Origin: an uncultured Lachnospiraceae bacterium
GTDB lineage: Bacteria; Bacillota; Clostridia; Lachnospirales; Lachnospiraceae
Length of the DNA: 7,420 bases
NCBI GenBank assembly: GCA_947174615.1
Contig: CAMWJQ010000197.1
Coordinates: 1-7,420 of the forward strand
Direction: 5' to 3'
Shown here: in pieces, positions 1 through 6,351 of the stretch
How the letters are laid out: every line of letters begins with the position of its first letter
Numbering within the stretch: the first letter of the stretch is position 1
Program-made: the position numbers and the translations under genes
The notes under the pieces: model-generated
What the model was told of the DNA's origin: nothing
Seen by the model: only the letters and a program-made list of their open reading frames with translations
Databases searched by the model: none

Positions 1-1
1 T

Positions 2-25
2 TCCCATAAAATGGGAGGTTTTTTT
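2..25 (+). terminator. terminator-like hairpin with T-tract at the left edge
   Basis: A perfect 6-bp stem, TCCCAT (2-7) and ATGGGA (11-16), with an AAA loop, is followed after two G by seven T (19-25). This is the form of a rho-independent terminator, although the stem is short. It lies just upstream of the point where similarity to a histidine kinase begins, so it may be the terminator of an unseen upstream gene that was joined to the kinase remnant. Upstream sequence is missing, so the stem could also be longer than can be seen here. Confidence 0.45.
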
Positions 26-193
26 ATATTAAATTTTTATGCGTCAAAGCTGCATGGGGCGGGGCTTGGAATGGCTTTGGTGTCAAAGATAGCAGAAATC
101 CATAAAGCAAAGATGAAGATTGAGAGCGATGGTAAGACGGGAACGGTAATCAGCATTACATTTAACCAGCAGGAGGGAAAAAAGGATGAATAA
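2..193 (+). pseudogene. C-terminal remnant of a sensor histidine kinase
   Basis: The frame is open from the window edge and ends at TAA 191-193. From about position 47 it encodes KLHGAGLGMALVSKIAEIH, which matches the G2 box and following helix of a HATPase_c domain, and then the closing beta strands (GKTGTVISITF). In an intact kinase this part is preceded by the N, G1 and F boxes. The residues in front of it here (GGFFILNFYAS) do not look like those boxes and are encoded over a hairpin and T-tract. The likely reading is that a deletion or rearrangement left only the kinase 3' end. The first ATG is at 11, with no convincing ribosome binding site. The 3' end overlaps the next gene by 8 nt, as kinase genes often overlap a downstream partner. 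If the true gene continues intact beyond the left edge, this would be an ordinary partial CDS, but the odd sequence before the G2 box argues against that. Confidence 0.6.
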
Positions 194-965
194 GAGTTAT
201 AAATATACTATCCTTACATTGTTTCTTGCTATTGCTTTTATTTTTGGCAGTATGGCAGGCATGAATTTTATTATACGGGTAAGGGAAGGACAGCTTTTGA
301 CAGAGAGGGGCAGAGTCTTGGTGGAAACTCCTGTCCGGTCATGGATAGATTTGGAAAGTAATGGAGAACCTGCATCGGATACTACGCATCAGGAACGAGA
401 TACATTGACTGTAGAGCAGACGGAGGAAGCAATAGTTTATTGGAATAGCCGGGAAGGAGAAATTATACATGAACCAGTTATCGGACAGATTTCTATGGAG
501 GAGGCGATAGAAAATGGAGAAAAATGGTTGTCTGAAATGAAACTGGGAGAAGAAATGGATGCGGTATCTTTTTCTGTAAGTGCGAAGTTAGGTGTTGGCA
601 GGCAGAGAGAAGATGCCGCAGAGCGGCTGGAGGCATATTTTAGTTTTTGGACAGTGACGTATTCCAATCAGTCCATGAGTGCGATACTATACTTAAATGC
701 TGTCACAGGAAAAGTATGGGGGGCAGAAATCTCGCTATATGAGGAGCTGCCCCAAATACTGCCTGATGACAGGCTGCGGCTTTTTGTGGAATTGGCAGGT
801 TTGCAGGTATCGGATGATGATTCTATTGGAATTGATTCTGACGAAACCGGAACTCAGATTGCAATAAAAGAAAGCCGGTTATGTGCACAGAAGCATTCAT
901 ACAATATGTCAATCGGATTTGATAAGAGTTATAAATATACTGCCTATCAGTTACTGATAAAGTAG
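186..965 (+). CDS. single-pass membrane protein with PepSY-like extracytoplasmic domain
   Basis: This 259-residue protein has one hydrophobic helix near the N-terminus (about residues 9-30) followed by a charged RVREGQ stretch, so it is probably anchored in the membrane with the rest outside. Residues about 45-95 form a polar linker. Residues about 100-185 resemble a PepSY unit: a helix with EEAIENGEKWL, then strands FWTVTYSN and ILYLNAVTGKVWGAEI, including the typical TGKV turn. The start at 186 is supported by AGGAGG at 171-176 and by its 8-nt overlap with the kinase stop codon, which suggests translational coupling. A kinase with a PepSY-type or similar anchored partner and an ABC exporter is a common layout in Clostridia, and such partners are thought to modulate signalling, but the role here is inferred. 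The gene begins and ends with the same 20-bp sequence in the same frame (N/D-K-S-Y-K-Y-T). It is followed by an operator array and a terminator. Confidence 0.8.
   Translation: MNKSYKYTILTLFLAIAFIFGSMAGMNFIIRVREGQLLTERGRVLVETPVRSWIDLESNGEPASDTTHQERDTLTVEQTEEAIVYWNSREGEIIHEPVIGQISMEEAIENGEKWLSEMKLGEEMDAVSFSVSAKLGVGRQREDAAERLEAYFSFWTVTYSNQSMSAILYLNAVTGKVWGAEISLYEELPQILPDDRLRLFVELAGLQVSDDDSIGIDSDETGTQIAIKESRLCAQKHSYNMSIGFDKSYKYTAYQLLIK
190..209 (+). repeat. 20-bp direct repeat, copy 1 (gene start)
   Basis: ATAAGAGTTATAAATATACT occurs here, covering codons 2-8 of the membrane protein gene, and again exactly at 922-941. The flanking bases differ. Confidence 0.9.
922..941 (+). repeat. 20-bp direct repeat, copy 2 (gene end)
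   Basis: This is an exact second copy of the 190-209 sequence, in the same codon phase, encoding DKSYKYT at residues 246-252 of the membrane protein. Recombination between the copies would remove 732 bp and leave a 15-codon in-frame ORF. Confidence 0.9.
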
Positions 966-971
966 AAAAAA

Positions 972-1036
972 TTACAACTATAACACAACTATTTTGCATC
1001 TTTGACACAACTTTACTGAAAGTAAGTCACAACACT
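972..1036 (+). promoter_or_regulatory. response-regulator operator: ACAAC motifs on an 11-bp grid
   Basis: ACAACT occurs at 974, 985 and 1007, and ACAACA at 1029. The spacings are 11, 22 and 22 bp, so all four lie on one 11-bp register. The two unfilled positions, at 996 (GCATCT) and 1018 (GAAAGT), are degenerate. Head-to-tail half-sites every 11 bp are the known binding pattern of OmpR/PhoB-family response regulators. The array sits directly upstream of the likely -10 box of the ABC operon and takes the place of a -35 element. The neighbouring kinase remnant fits control by a two-component system, but no response regulator gene lies in the window. Confidence 0.6.
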
Positions 1037-1071
1037 CAGATAGAATGTAAATATCCTATCTGAGTGTTTTT
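1031..1071 (+). terminator. intrinsic terminator after the kinase/membrane-protein unit
   Basis: A perfect 13-bp stem is formed by AACACTCAGATAG (1031-1043) and CTATCTGAGTGTT (1056-1068), with a 12-nt loop. A run of five T (1067-1071) closes it. It should stop transcripts arriving from the upstream genes. Its left arm overlaps the last operator half-site and the candidate -10 box of the next operon. Confidence 0.85.
1041..1046 (+). promoter_or_regulatory. candidate -10 box of the ABC operon
   Basis: TAGAAT matches TATAAT at five of six positions. It starts 6 nt after the last ACAAC half-site, and no -35 hexamer lies at the proper distance (1018-1023 reads GAAAGT), as expected for a promoter that needs an activator. 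The predicted start near 1053 falls in the loop of the overlapping terminator, giving a leader of about 48 nt before the ATG at 1101. TAAATA at 1048-1053 is a weaker alternative. Confidence 0.4.
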
Positions 1072-1100
1072 GGTGGGAAATATAATGTGGAGGTAAAGAA

Positions 1101-1961
1101 ATGGAGTCAAGGATGGAATTGCAGGTAGAGCATCTATGCAAGACCTACCGAAAAAAAGAAGCGCTAAAGGATGTTAACTTTAGGCTGGAACAAGGAGTGT
1201 ATGGATTCTTAGGTGAAAATGGCGCAGGGAAAAGTACGCTCATGAGGATTCTCACCACGGTAGATTTTCCCACCAGCGGTAGTATTTTGTATAGCGGAAA
1301 AAGCATTGCTGAGATGGATGAGGATTACCGTAGTTTGATTGGATATATGCCGCAGGATTACAGCATATATCCAAGTTTTACGGCAACAGATTTTCTGTCT
1401 TATATGGGTATGTTGAAAGGAATACCTGAAGACAAATTGAAACTAAAAATATCAGAAGTGCTGGAATTTGTCAATTTGTCTGATGTTGCAAACAAGAAAG
1501 TGAGGACTTTTTCCGGAGGAATGAAAAGAAGGATTGGTATTGCGCAGGCGATATTGAATGATCCTGAAATCCTGATTTTAGATGAGCCAACAGCAGGGCT
1601 TGATCCAAAAGAGCGGATAAGGTTTTCAAATATACTAAGCAACATGGCAAAAGAGAAAATAATCCTGCTGTCAACGCATATTGTGTCAGATATAGAAGCT
1701 ATTGCAAATCAATTAATTGTAATACGGAAGGGGAAGATTACTGCGACTGGCAATATAGACCAACTTGTAGAAGAAGTAGCGGGTAAGGTATGGGAAACAA
1801 CCGTTAGGCAGGATATGGTGAATGCTGTAAGCGCAGAGCGGGCGGTCGTTCATATCAAGCAAGTGGGAAAGGATGTTCAAGTTCGTTTTGTGGGAAATCA
1901 AATTCCGAATATAGAGTGTAGGTCTGTAGTGCCTACTTTGGAAGATTACTATATATGCTAA
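1101..1961 (+). CDS. ABC transporter ATP-binding protein (ABC-2 exporter type)
   Basis: This 286-residue cytoplasmic ATPase carries the full ABC set: Walker A GENGAGKST (38-46), Q-loop glutamine in MPQDY (Q85), signature FSGGMKRR (137-144), Walker B ILILDEP with catalytic E162, D-loop AGLD (165-168) and switch histidine in STH (H193). All catalytic residues are present, so it should be active. Residues from about 225 on form a short C-terminal domain of the kind seen in ABC-2 exporter ATPases (compare the closing VVPTLEDYY). The start at 1101 is preceded by GGAGG (1089-1093) at good distance; M5 is a weaker alternative. It is the first gene of the four-gene operon and would power the two permeases encoded at 2710-5101. 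The substrate cannot be read from the sequence. The family handles drugs, peptides and bacteriocins as well as other cargo. Confidence 0.95.
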   Translation: MESRMELQVEHLCKTYRKKEALKDVNFRLEQGVYGFLGENGAGKSTLMRILTTVDFPTSGSILYSGKSIAEMDEDYRSLIGYMPQDYSIYPSFTATDFLSYMGMLKGIPEDKLKLKISEVLEFVNLSDVANKKVRTFSGGMKRRIGIAQAILNDPEILILDEPTAGLDPKERIRFSNILSNMAKEKIILLSTHIVSDIEAIANQLIVIRKGKITATGNIDQLVEEVAGKVWETTVRQDMVNAVSAERAVVHIKQVGKDVQVRFVGNQIPNIECRSVVPTLEDYYIC

Positions 1962-1986
1962 TGAAAAACAAAAGGAGTGGAATGAT

Positions 1987-2691
1987 ATGAGAAAAAATCA
2001 GATAAAGTTAATGGCGGCAGGAATGCTTGTTTTGGCTCTTATGACAGGATGTGGTTCAGGTGATAATAATGCAGATGAGGAAATAAGCAGCATGATTTCT
2101 ATAGAAATGGAAGATGCTGAACAGAATGCAGGGGAGAAGGAAAATCAGACGAATATTGAGGAGGGGCAGGAAAGTCAGGCGAATATGAAGGACAAACAGG
2201 AAAGTCAGGCAAATACTAAGGACGATCAGACGGAAGCAAATGGTCAGCCCCAATCTGCGGAGTCCACGGATGATATTGAGAAGGAACTGGCTGCTTATCG
2301 AGCTGAGAGAGAGCAAGGAACTTCTTCTCTTGGGAATTATACGATGGTGCAACTTCCGAATGAGGAGAATTATAATTATGATGTTGGAGACGGCAGTAGC
2401 TACACATCCAGATTTGACTCCAGAGAATTGAATGAGGCGTTTAAAGCAGCAGGCGCTTATATGAAAAATACGCTGAATTTGGATGGAGATGTATGGGCAT
2501 GTATCGATCCAAGAATGACAGCTATCTATGAAGATGAAGATAAAGGAGTAGCGGACGGATATGATGCTGACAATATATTCCTCTGTGAATATAACGACAA
2601 TGGAAACTGGCAGTATCTGATTCTTGTCAGGGAAAAAAAGGGTTCTGATTGGAAAGTGCTGCATCATGGAAGCAGTTACAAAATGGAATAG
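1987..2691 (+). CDS. lipoprotein encoded within the ABC operon
   Basis: This 234-residue protein begins with a lipoprotein signal peptide: basic MRKNQIK, a hydrophobic stretch, then LMTGC with the lipidated cysteine at position 22. Mature residues about 25-98 are low-complexity, acidic and rich in Q, N and E, and include three 10-residue tandem repeats (52-81, ESQAN core). This looks like a flexible tether through the cell wall. Residues about 100-234 form a folded domain rich in aromatic and acidic residues (for example DGDVWACIDPRMTAIYEDED and GSDWKVLHHG) that I do not recognise. GGAG at 1974-1977 supports the start, 25 nt after the ATPase stop. Its place between the ATPase and the permeases suggests a surface partner of the transporter, such as a substrate-binding, sensing or immunity-type protein. 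That role is inferred from position only. Confidence 0.85.
   Translation: MRKNQIKLMAAGMLVLALMTGCGSGDNNADEEISSMISIEMEDAEQNAGEKENQTNIEEGQESQANMKDKQESQANTKDDQTEANGQPQSAESTDDIEKELAAYRAEREQGTSSLGNYTMVQLPNEENYNYDVGDGSSYTSRFDSRELNEAFKAAGAYMKNTLNLDGDVWACIDPRMTAIYEDEDKGVADGYDADNIFLCEYNDNGNWQYLILVREKKGSDWKVLHHGSSYKME
2140..2229 (+). repeat. three 30-bp tandem repeats in the lipoprotein linker
   Basis: Three in-frame 30-bp units (2140-2169, 2170-2199, 2200-2229) encode ENQTNIEEGQ, ESQANMKDKQ and ESQANTKDDQ. Units 2 and 3 are closest to each other, sharing GAAAGTCAGGC at the start. A partial degenerate unit (TEANGQ) follows. Such arrays change length by slippage and here would change the tether length without a frameshift. 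Confidence 0.8.
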
Positions 2692-2709
2692 AGTGATAGG
2701 AGCGGTAAA

Positions 2710-3924
2710 ATGAAAAAACAAATATGGATGGAATATCGAAAGCTATGGAATAAAATAACTAGCGTGGCGGTCAGTGCCATGTGTGTTATGGTGGTGTTGC
2801 ATCTGCTCATATATCTGAACCTTCAGTATCGGTCAATAGATAGCCGAGGAGAAATTGTGGAGGGTTTGGCATCTTACGGGGCATTGAGAGAAGCATCTAA
2901 ACAACTGGGGGGAGTCATGGATGGGGAGTATATACAGAACCTGATAACCAGTTACAATAGCAGTTTTGATAAAGCGTATTTGGCAGAACATAAAGGGTTT
3001 TTAGGAACAGGCGGCATGACAAGGTATATGGTTCCTAATTATTTTATCAACTACGCTTATTACGGGTCGTATATGTCAAATGGAAATAATAAGATTGGTT
3101 TGGATTATGATTTCCTTGAATCGGAGGAAATGTTTTACTCAACTTATAAGGAAACAGTAAAAGAACATTTAAAAGACGACAATCTGTATACGAATATGTA
3201 TACAGACGAACAGCTGCTTGTCCTTAATAAGAAGGCAGATAATTTAAAAACACCTTTTTTTACGGGATATTATCAAGGATTAGCGAATCTCAGGTCATGG
3301 TATATTATGGATTACAGCTTGGTGTTTTTTGTTCTGGCATTCGGTCTGGCAGGTTTGTTTTCAAAAGATAATGCCGGCGGTGTCACAGAACTTACTCTTT
3401 CTTCCCAATATGGAAGGAAAAGGAATTTGAATGCACGGTGGATTGCCGGAAATTTGTTTATAGCAAGCGTGTATTTGATCTATCTTGCGACACAGTTGGT
3501 CGTAAATGGATTGATCGGTACTTTGGATGGCTGGAATGTGTCGGCTCAAATGATGTGGTTTACATGTCTATACAATATGACATTTGGAATGGGACTGCTC
3601 ATTATGTTTGTTGGTGGTCTGCTCGGGGCTCTTGTTGTTGGGAATATTGTTATGCTGCTTTCTATGAAGACGAAAAATATGAAACTGGCAGCAATCCTTT
3701 CTGTCATAGCAGTAGCAATGCTTACACGCACGAAAAATATGTATAGCATAGGCGGATTTCTTAGTCCAATGAATTTTGAACGCGATTATTTGATTGACAT
3801 TTATATGTTCATAGGAAATACAGCAGTGCCTTATTTTATCGTTGTCTTTATTTTGACGGCATTATATGTGGCGATATTATATATCGATACAAGGCTGTCT
3901 TATAAAAAATATCATATAAACTGA
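2710..3924 (+). CDS. ABC-2 type permease with large extracytoplasmic domain (subunit 1)
   Basis: This 404-residue membrane protein has one helix near the N-terminus (about 17-38), a long polar loop (about 39-198) expected outside the cell, and then about five helices (roughly 199-217, 245-270, 284-318 as two, 324-339 and 370-392). One helix followed by a big outer loop and a helix cluster is common among bacterial ABC-2 exporter permeases. After the second helix comes ELTLSSQYGRKRNLNARW (227-244). The second permease has a related sequence at the same place, so this is likely the cytoplasmic segment that contacts the ATPase. Another shared spot is CLYNMTFG (286-293). The helix at 324-339 is bracketed by two TKNM motifs (321-324 and 341-344). 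AGGAG at 2698-2702 supports the start, 18 nt after the lipoprotein stop. It probably pairs with the next gene product as a heterodimer. Confidence 0.85.
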   Translation: MKKQIWMEYRKLWNKITSVAVSAMCVMVVLHLLIYLNLQYRSIDSRGEIVEGLASYGALREASKQLGGVMDGEYIQNLITSYNSSFDKAYLAEHKGFLGTGGMTRYMVPNYFINYAYYGSYMSNGNNKIGLDYDFLESEEMFYSTYKETVKEHLKDDNLYTNMYTDEQLLVLNKKADNLKTPFFTGYYQGLANLRSWYIMDYSLVFFVLAFGLAGLFSKDNAGGVTELTLSSQYGRKRNLNARWIAGNLFIASVYLIYLATQLVVNGLIGTLDGWNVSAQMMWFTCLYNMTFGMGLLIMFVGGLLGALVVGNIVMLLSMKTKNMKLAAILSVIAVAMLTRTKNMYSIGGFLSPMNFERDYLIDIYMFIGNTAVPYFIVVFILTALYVAILYIDTRLSYKKYHIN

Positions 3925-3937
3925 CGGTGGTGATGTG

Positions 3938-5101
3938 ATGAAGATTACAATAGTAGAGTGCAAGCGGATAACAAACAGAATAATCCTTTTTGGATTTCTG
4001 GTATTTGTTCTTGTTGTCTCCATTTATGACAGCCAAAGAAATTTGGATAGATATAATGTGCGCAACGCACAGGGAATTGCGGTCACTTGGAAGGATAACC
4101 TGTCAGAAGCCAGAAGCGATTCCAGGGGAATTTGTCTGGATAAGGAATGTATGGAAATCCTGCGAGAAGATGCTGACATATATGGCTATCTTAATGGTGA
4201 GAATATCATGGAATTGATATCTAGCAATTATGAAAGAAAAACCTTAGAGGAGTTATCTGATAATGATATGGATCGTTTTTTTCAGATAAGGGAAGAAATG
4301 ATTCATGAAAATCTCGTGCTGGACGCCAAAGTGGGTTATACGAATGAAGAAATAGCGGATTTTATGGATAGGGCGGAATCACTGTCCGTTTTATCCATGG
4401 AGTATGCCGAAGGGTGGAAAGTGTTAGCGGAAAAGATGGGGAACTTTGTTTTCTTAATCGTTATCATTATAGCAGTTCTGGTATTGCCGCTGTTTGGACA
4501 TGATCCTGCGGTGCAGATGGAAGAGCTAGTACGTTCCAGCAGATACGGAAAAAGGCAGTTGGATAGGGCGAGGATTACAGCGGCTTATTTGACATCAACC
4601 GTTCTTTATGTATGCAGTATGTCGATTTATTTTGTCGTCGTGATGCTGCCTTTTGGTTTTGACGGAGCAAACCAGCCAATTCAAAGCAATGTAAGGACAT
4701 TTTTTTCACTTTACAATATTACTTACCTGCAGCAATTTGTGTGGAATCTGTTTAGAGGGTATGTGGTACTGATTTTCATGGTGAGTCTGGTGCTGACTGT
4801 TACGATCCTTTTAAAGAATATTTTGGCTAGTGCTTCTGTCATAGCGCTCTTCCTAGTGATGCTCGTGATTTTTAACCAGATATATCTTTATCCGGTAAAC
4901 CACTGGTTCACAAATTTTATGCCAGTGAGAATGACTAATTTCTGGCATTTTTATACAGGAAATGAGTTATATCGGATTTGTGGATTTAGCATCTCCTGTA
5001 TGAGCTGGAGCATTGTCGTATCCCTGATTTTATCCGTAATCTTTTTGGTAGTTGGGGTGACAGCGCTATGCGTTAATAGGAAGAAGGGATTATCCGGATA
5101 A
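3938..5101 (+). CDS. ABC-2 type permease with large extracytoplasmic domain (subunit 2)
   Basis: From the ATG at 3938 this is a 387-residue protein built like its neighbour: a helix at about 13-30, an outer loop at about 31-168, then helices at roughly 169-187, 212-238, 272-292, 296-314 and 355-378, with a basic C-terminal tail. MEELVRSSRYGKRQLDRARI (194-213) and SLYNITYLQ (257-265) match equivalent parts of the first permease, so the two genes are diverged paralogues. The gap to the upstream stop is 13 nt. A GTG at 3935 is in frame, but ATG at 3938 is better placed after the weak GGTGG at 3926-3930. The weak ribosome binding site suggests translation coupled to the upstream permease gene. 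It ends the operon, and I see no clear terminator after it. Confidence 0.85.
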   Translation: MKITIVECKRITNRIILFGFLVFVLVVSIYDSQRNLDRYNVRNAQGIAVTWKDNLSEARSDSRGICLDKECMEILREDADIYGYLNGENIMELISSNYERKTLEELSDNDMDRFFQIREEMIHENLVLDAKVGYTNEEIADFMDRAESLSVLSMEYAEGWKVLAEKMGNFVFLIVIIIAVLVLPLFGHDPAVQMEELVRSSRYGKRQLDRARITAAYLTSTVLYVCSMSIYFVVVMLPFGFDGANQPIQSNVRTFFSLYNITYLQQFVWNLFRGYVVLIFMVSLVLTVTILLKNILASASVIALFLVMLVIFNQIYLYPVNHWFTNFMPVRMTNFWHFYTGNELYRICGFSISCMSWSIVVSLILSVIFLVVGVTALCVNRKKGLSG

Positions 5102-5257
5102 TCAGAGATATGCCTTCCAAAGGGTACAAATTGAACGGGTTTACAAAGGAAAGGCGGAAGGAGTTGGTTTTGCCTTTTCGGAGGAGACAGATTAAATGCA
5201 ATGTCAGAAAATGACACATAAAAACAGGGGAAAAGCTGATTATGAGTAAGAATGTAA
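5102..5257 (+). other. gene-poor stretch after the ABC operon, with a 17-codon ORF
   Basis: No recognisable gene lies here. A frame without stops runs from the permease 3' end to TAA 5193-5195 but has no start codon. The next base begins ATG 5196, a 17-codon ORF (MQCQKMTHKNRGKADYE, stop 5247-5249) placed 8 nt after a strong GGAGGAGA (5180-5187). Overlapping its end, ATG 5242 opens MSKNVKK and then stops; this could be the cut-off start of a former secreted protein gene. A weak stem (GGAAAGGC at about 5147-5154 with GCCTTTTC at 5172-5179) lacks a following T-tract. The stretch looks like decay debris or a leader region, not an active gene. Confidence 0.4.
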
Positions 5258-5442
5258 AAAAGTAGAAACAGGATGCGTGGCAACAGAGTAAAGGCACTTA
5301 ACCTGACTGAAGGAGATATGCCGGATGGCTATTACATATACAATCCGGAGCAGGAGATGACAACGTGGAAGCTGGATAGTCAGACTGTTTATAACTTTAT
5401 CGACTGGAATGGCATCTATACTGGATCGGATTATCCAAAGGA
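5258..5442 (+). pseudogene. fragment of an unrecognised secreted-type protein
   Basis: This frame opens after a stop at 5255-5257. It encodes a protein-like segment, GNRVKALNLTEGDMPDGYYI followed by YNPEQEMTTWKLDSQTVYNF and IDWNGIYTGSDYPK. The YYIYNP, TTWKL and YNFIDW blocks look like a conserved beta-rich domain, similar in style to C-terminal parts of clostridial lipoproteins, but I cannot name a family. The first ATG, at 5273, has only a poor ribosome binding site. After SDYPK (about 5428-5442) the frame enters DNA that is antisense to the LysR coding region and soon stops, at 5492-5494. The fragment therefore lacks a proper beginning and probably its end. It most likely remains from a gene lost by deletion next to LysR. 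Confidence 0.5.
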
Positions 5443-6333
5443 GTGCTCTTTCATTTTCTGCATAAACTTTTCGGAGGCTTTAGAAAATACCTGATATTTT
5501 TTCCATATAATGCTCATGCCTGCCTCCCTTTTGGGTGTGAGAGGGCGAAAACAAAGATTACTGTTGCCGGAAGTATTGATGATCTTATCAAATCCGATTG
5601 CATACCCCAATCCTTCTTCGACCATCAGGGAGGCATTAAAGAGCAGATTATAGGTTGCAACGATTTCCAGTTCCGATATTTCTTTTTGCATCCAGGCAGT
5701 CAATGCCCCGCGGTTATCTCCCTGCTGTGATAAAATCAGGGGCTTATCCCACAAATCCTCCGGAGAGACTGCTTCTTTGGCAGCAAGCGGGGAATCCTGC
5801 CGCATCAATACGCCCCATATATCCTTATAGGGCATTTCATAGAAGTTGTATTTCGCATGGTCTACGGGACCGAAGACGATTCCAAAATCAATCAGCCCCT
5901 TGTCTAATTGTTCTATTACAAATTGTGCGTTTCCACTGGAAATATGATAGTGAATACCGGGATAGGTCTGATAAAGTTCCCGTGCTGCTTTGGCAATAAA
6001 GCGGACAGCGTCGGTTTCGCCGGTTCCGATATAAACATCACCGACGATGACCTGATCAGAGAGGGAGATTTCCCGTTCTGTTTTCTGTACCAGATTCAGG
6101 ATTTCTTCTGCACGTTTCCGAAGGATCATGCCTTCTTCTGTAAGGGTTACTTTTCTGGAACCCTTTGTTCCCCGGATTAAAAGCTGCTTTCCTAATTCTT
6201 CTTCCATTGCTTTTATCTGCGTAGAAAGCGTGGGCTGTGAAAGATGCAGGGATTCCGCCGCTCTTACGATGCTCTGTTCCCTCGCTATGGCAAGAAAATA
6301 CTGGAGTACACGCAGTTCCATATGTTTTTTCAT
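5431..6333 (-). CDS. LysR-family transcriptional regulator
   Basis: This 300-residue protein has the standard LysR layout. An N-terminal winged helix-turn-helix covers about residues 5-64 (LQYFLAIAREQSIVRAAESL then LHLSQPTLSTQIKAMEEELG), a linker helix about 65-92, and a two-lobed effector domain about 95-298 (VGDVYIGTGETDAV, DFGIVFGPVD, GLGYAIGF). The length is usual for the family. Two starts are possible: ATG at 6333, directly against AAGGAAGG (6334-6341), or the internal ATG at 6321 (MELRVLQYF), where most LysR proteins begin but where the spacing is rather long. It is divergent from the lipoprotein hydrolase gene, a layout in which LysR proteins often control both themselves and the neighbour. 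A CTAT-N11-ATAG site lies in its promoter. The ligand is unknown. The last codons overlap the frame of the truncated + strand fragment, so the C-terminal tail may have changed at a junction. Confidence 0.93.
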   Translation of the reverse strand: MKKHMELRVLQYFLAIAREQSIVRAAESLHLSQPTLSTQIKAMEEELGKQLLIRGTKGSRKVTLTEEGMILRKRAEEILNLVQKTEREISLSDQVIVGDVYIGTGETDAVRFIAKAARELYQTYPGIHYHISSGNAQFVIEQLDKGLIDFGIVFGPVDHAKYNFYEMPYKDIWGVLMRQDSPLAAKEAVSPEDLWDKPLILSQQGDNRGALTAWMQKEISELEIVATYNLLFNASLMVEEGLGYAIGFDKIINTSGNSNLCFRPLTPKREAGMSIIWKKYQVFSKASEKFMQKMKEHSFG

Positions 6334-6351
6334 CCTTCCTTATTGTTTTTT

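Noticed and set aside
1002..1007. Perfect TTGACA as a -35 box
   Set aside because: No acceptable -10 lies 15-19 bp downstream; the bases are better explained as part of the ACAAC array, and any start there would run into the terminator.
1081..1086. Perfect TATAAT as a -10 box for the ATPase gene
   Set aside because: A start from it would fall within or next to the ribosome binding site (1089-1093), and no -35 lies 17 bp upstream (1058-1063 reads ATCTGA).
2056..2721. Long minus-strand frame of 221 codons over the lipoprotein gene
   Set aside because: It mirrors the E-, D-, Q- and N-rich composition of the real gene, and the lipobox, ribosome binding site and operon spacing all support the plus strand.
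4951..5297. Overlapping minus-strand frames of 110 and 74 codons
   Set aside because: They overlap the permease 3' end and stop-poor debris, show no ribosome binding site or domain, and have shadow-like composition.
5174..5477. 11-bp repeat CTTTTCGGAGG at 5174-5184 and 5467-5477
   Set aside because: A match this short is expected by chance in a window of this size, and one copy is inside the LysR gene.
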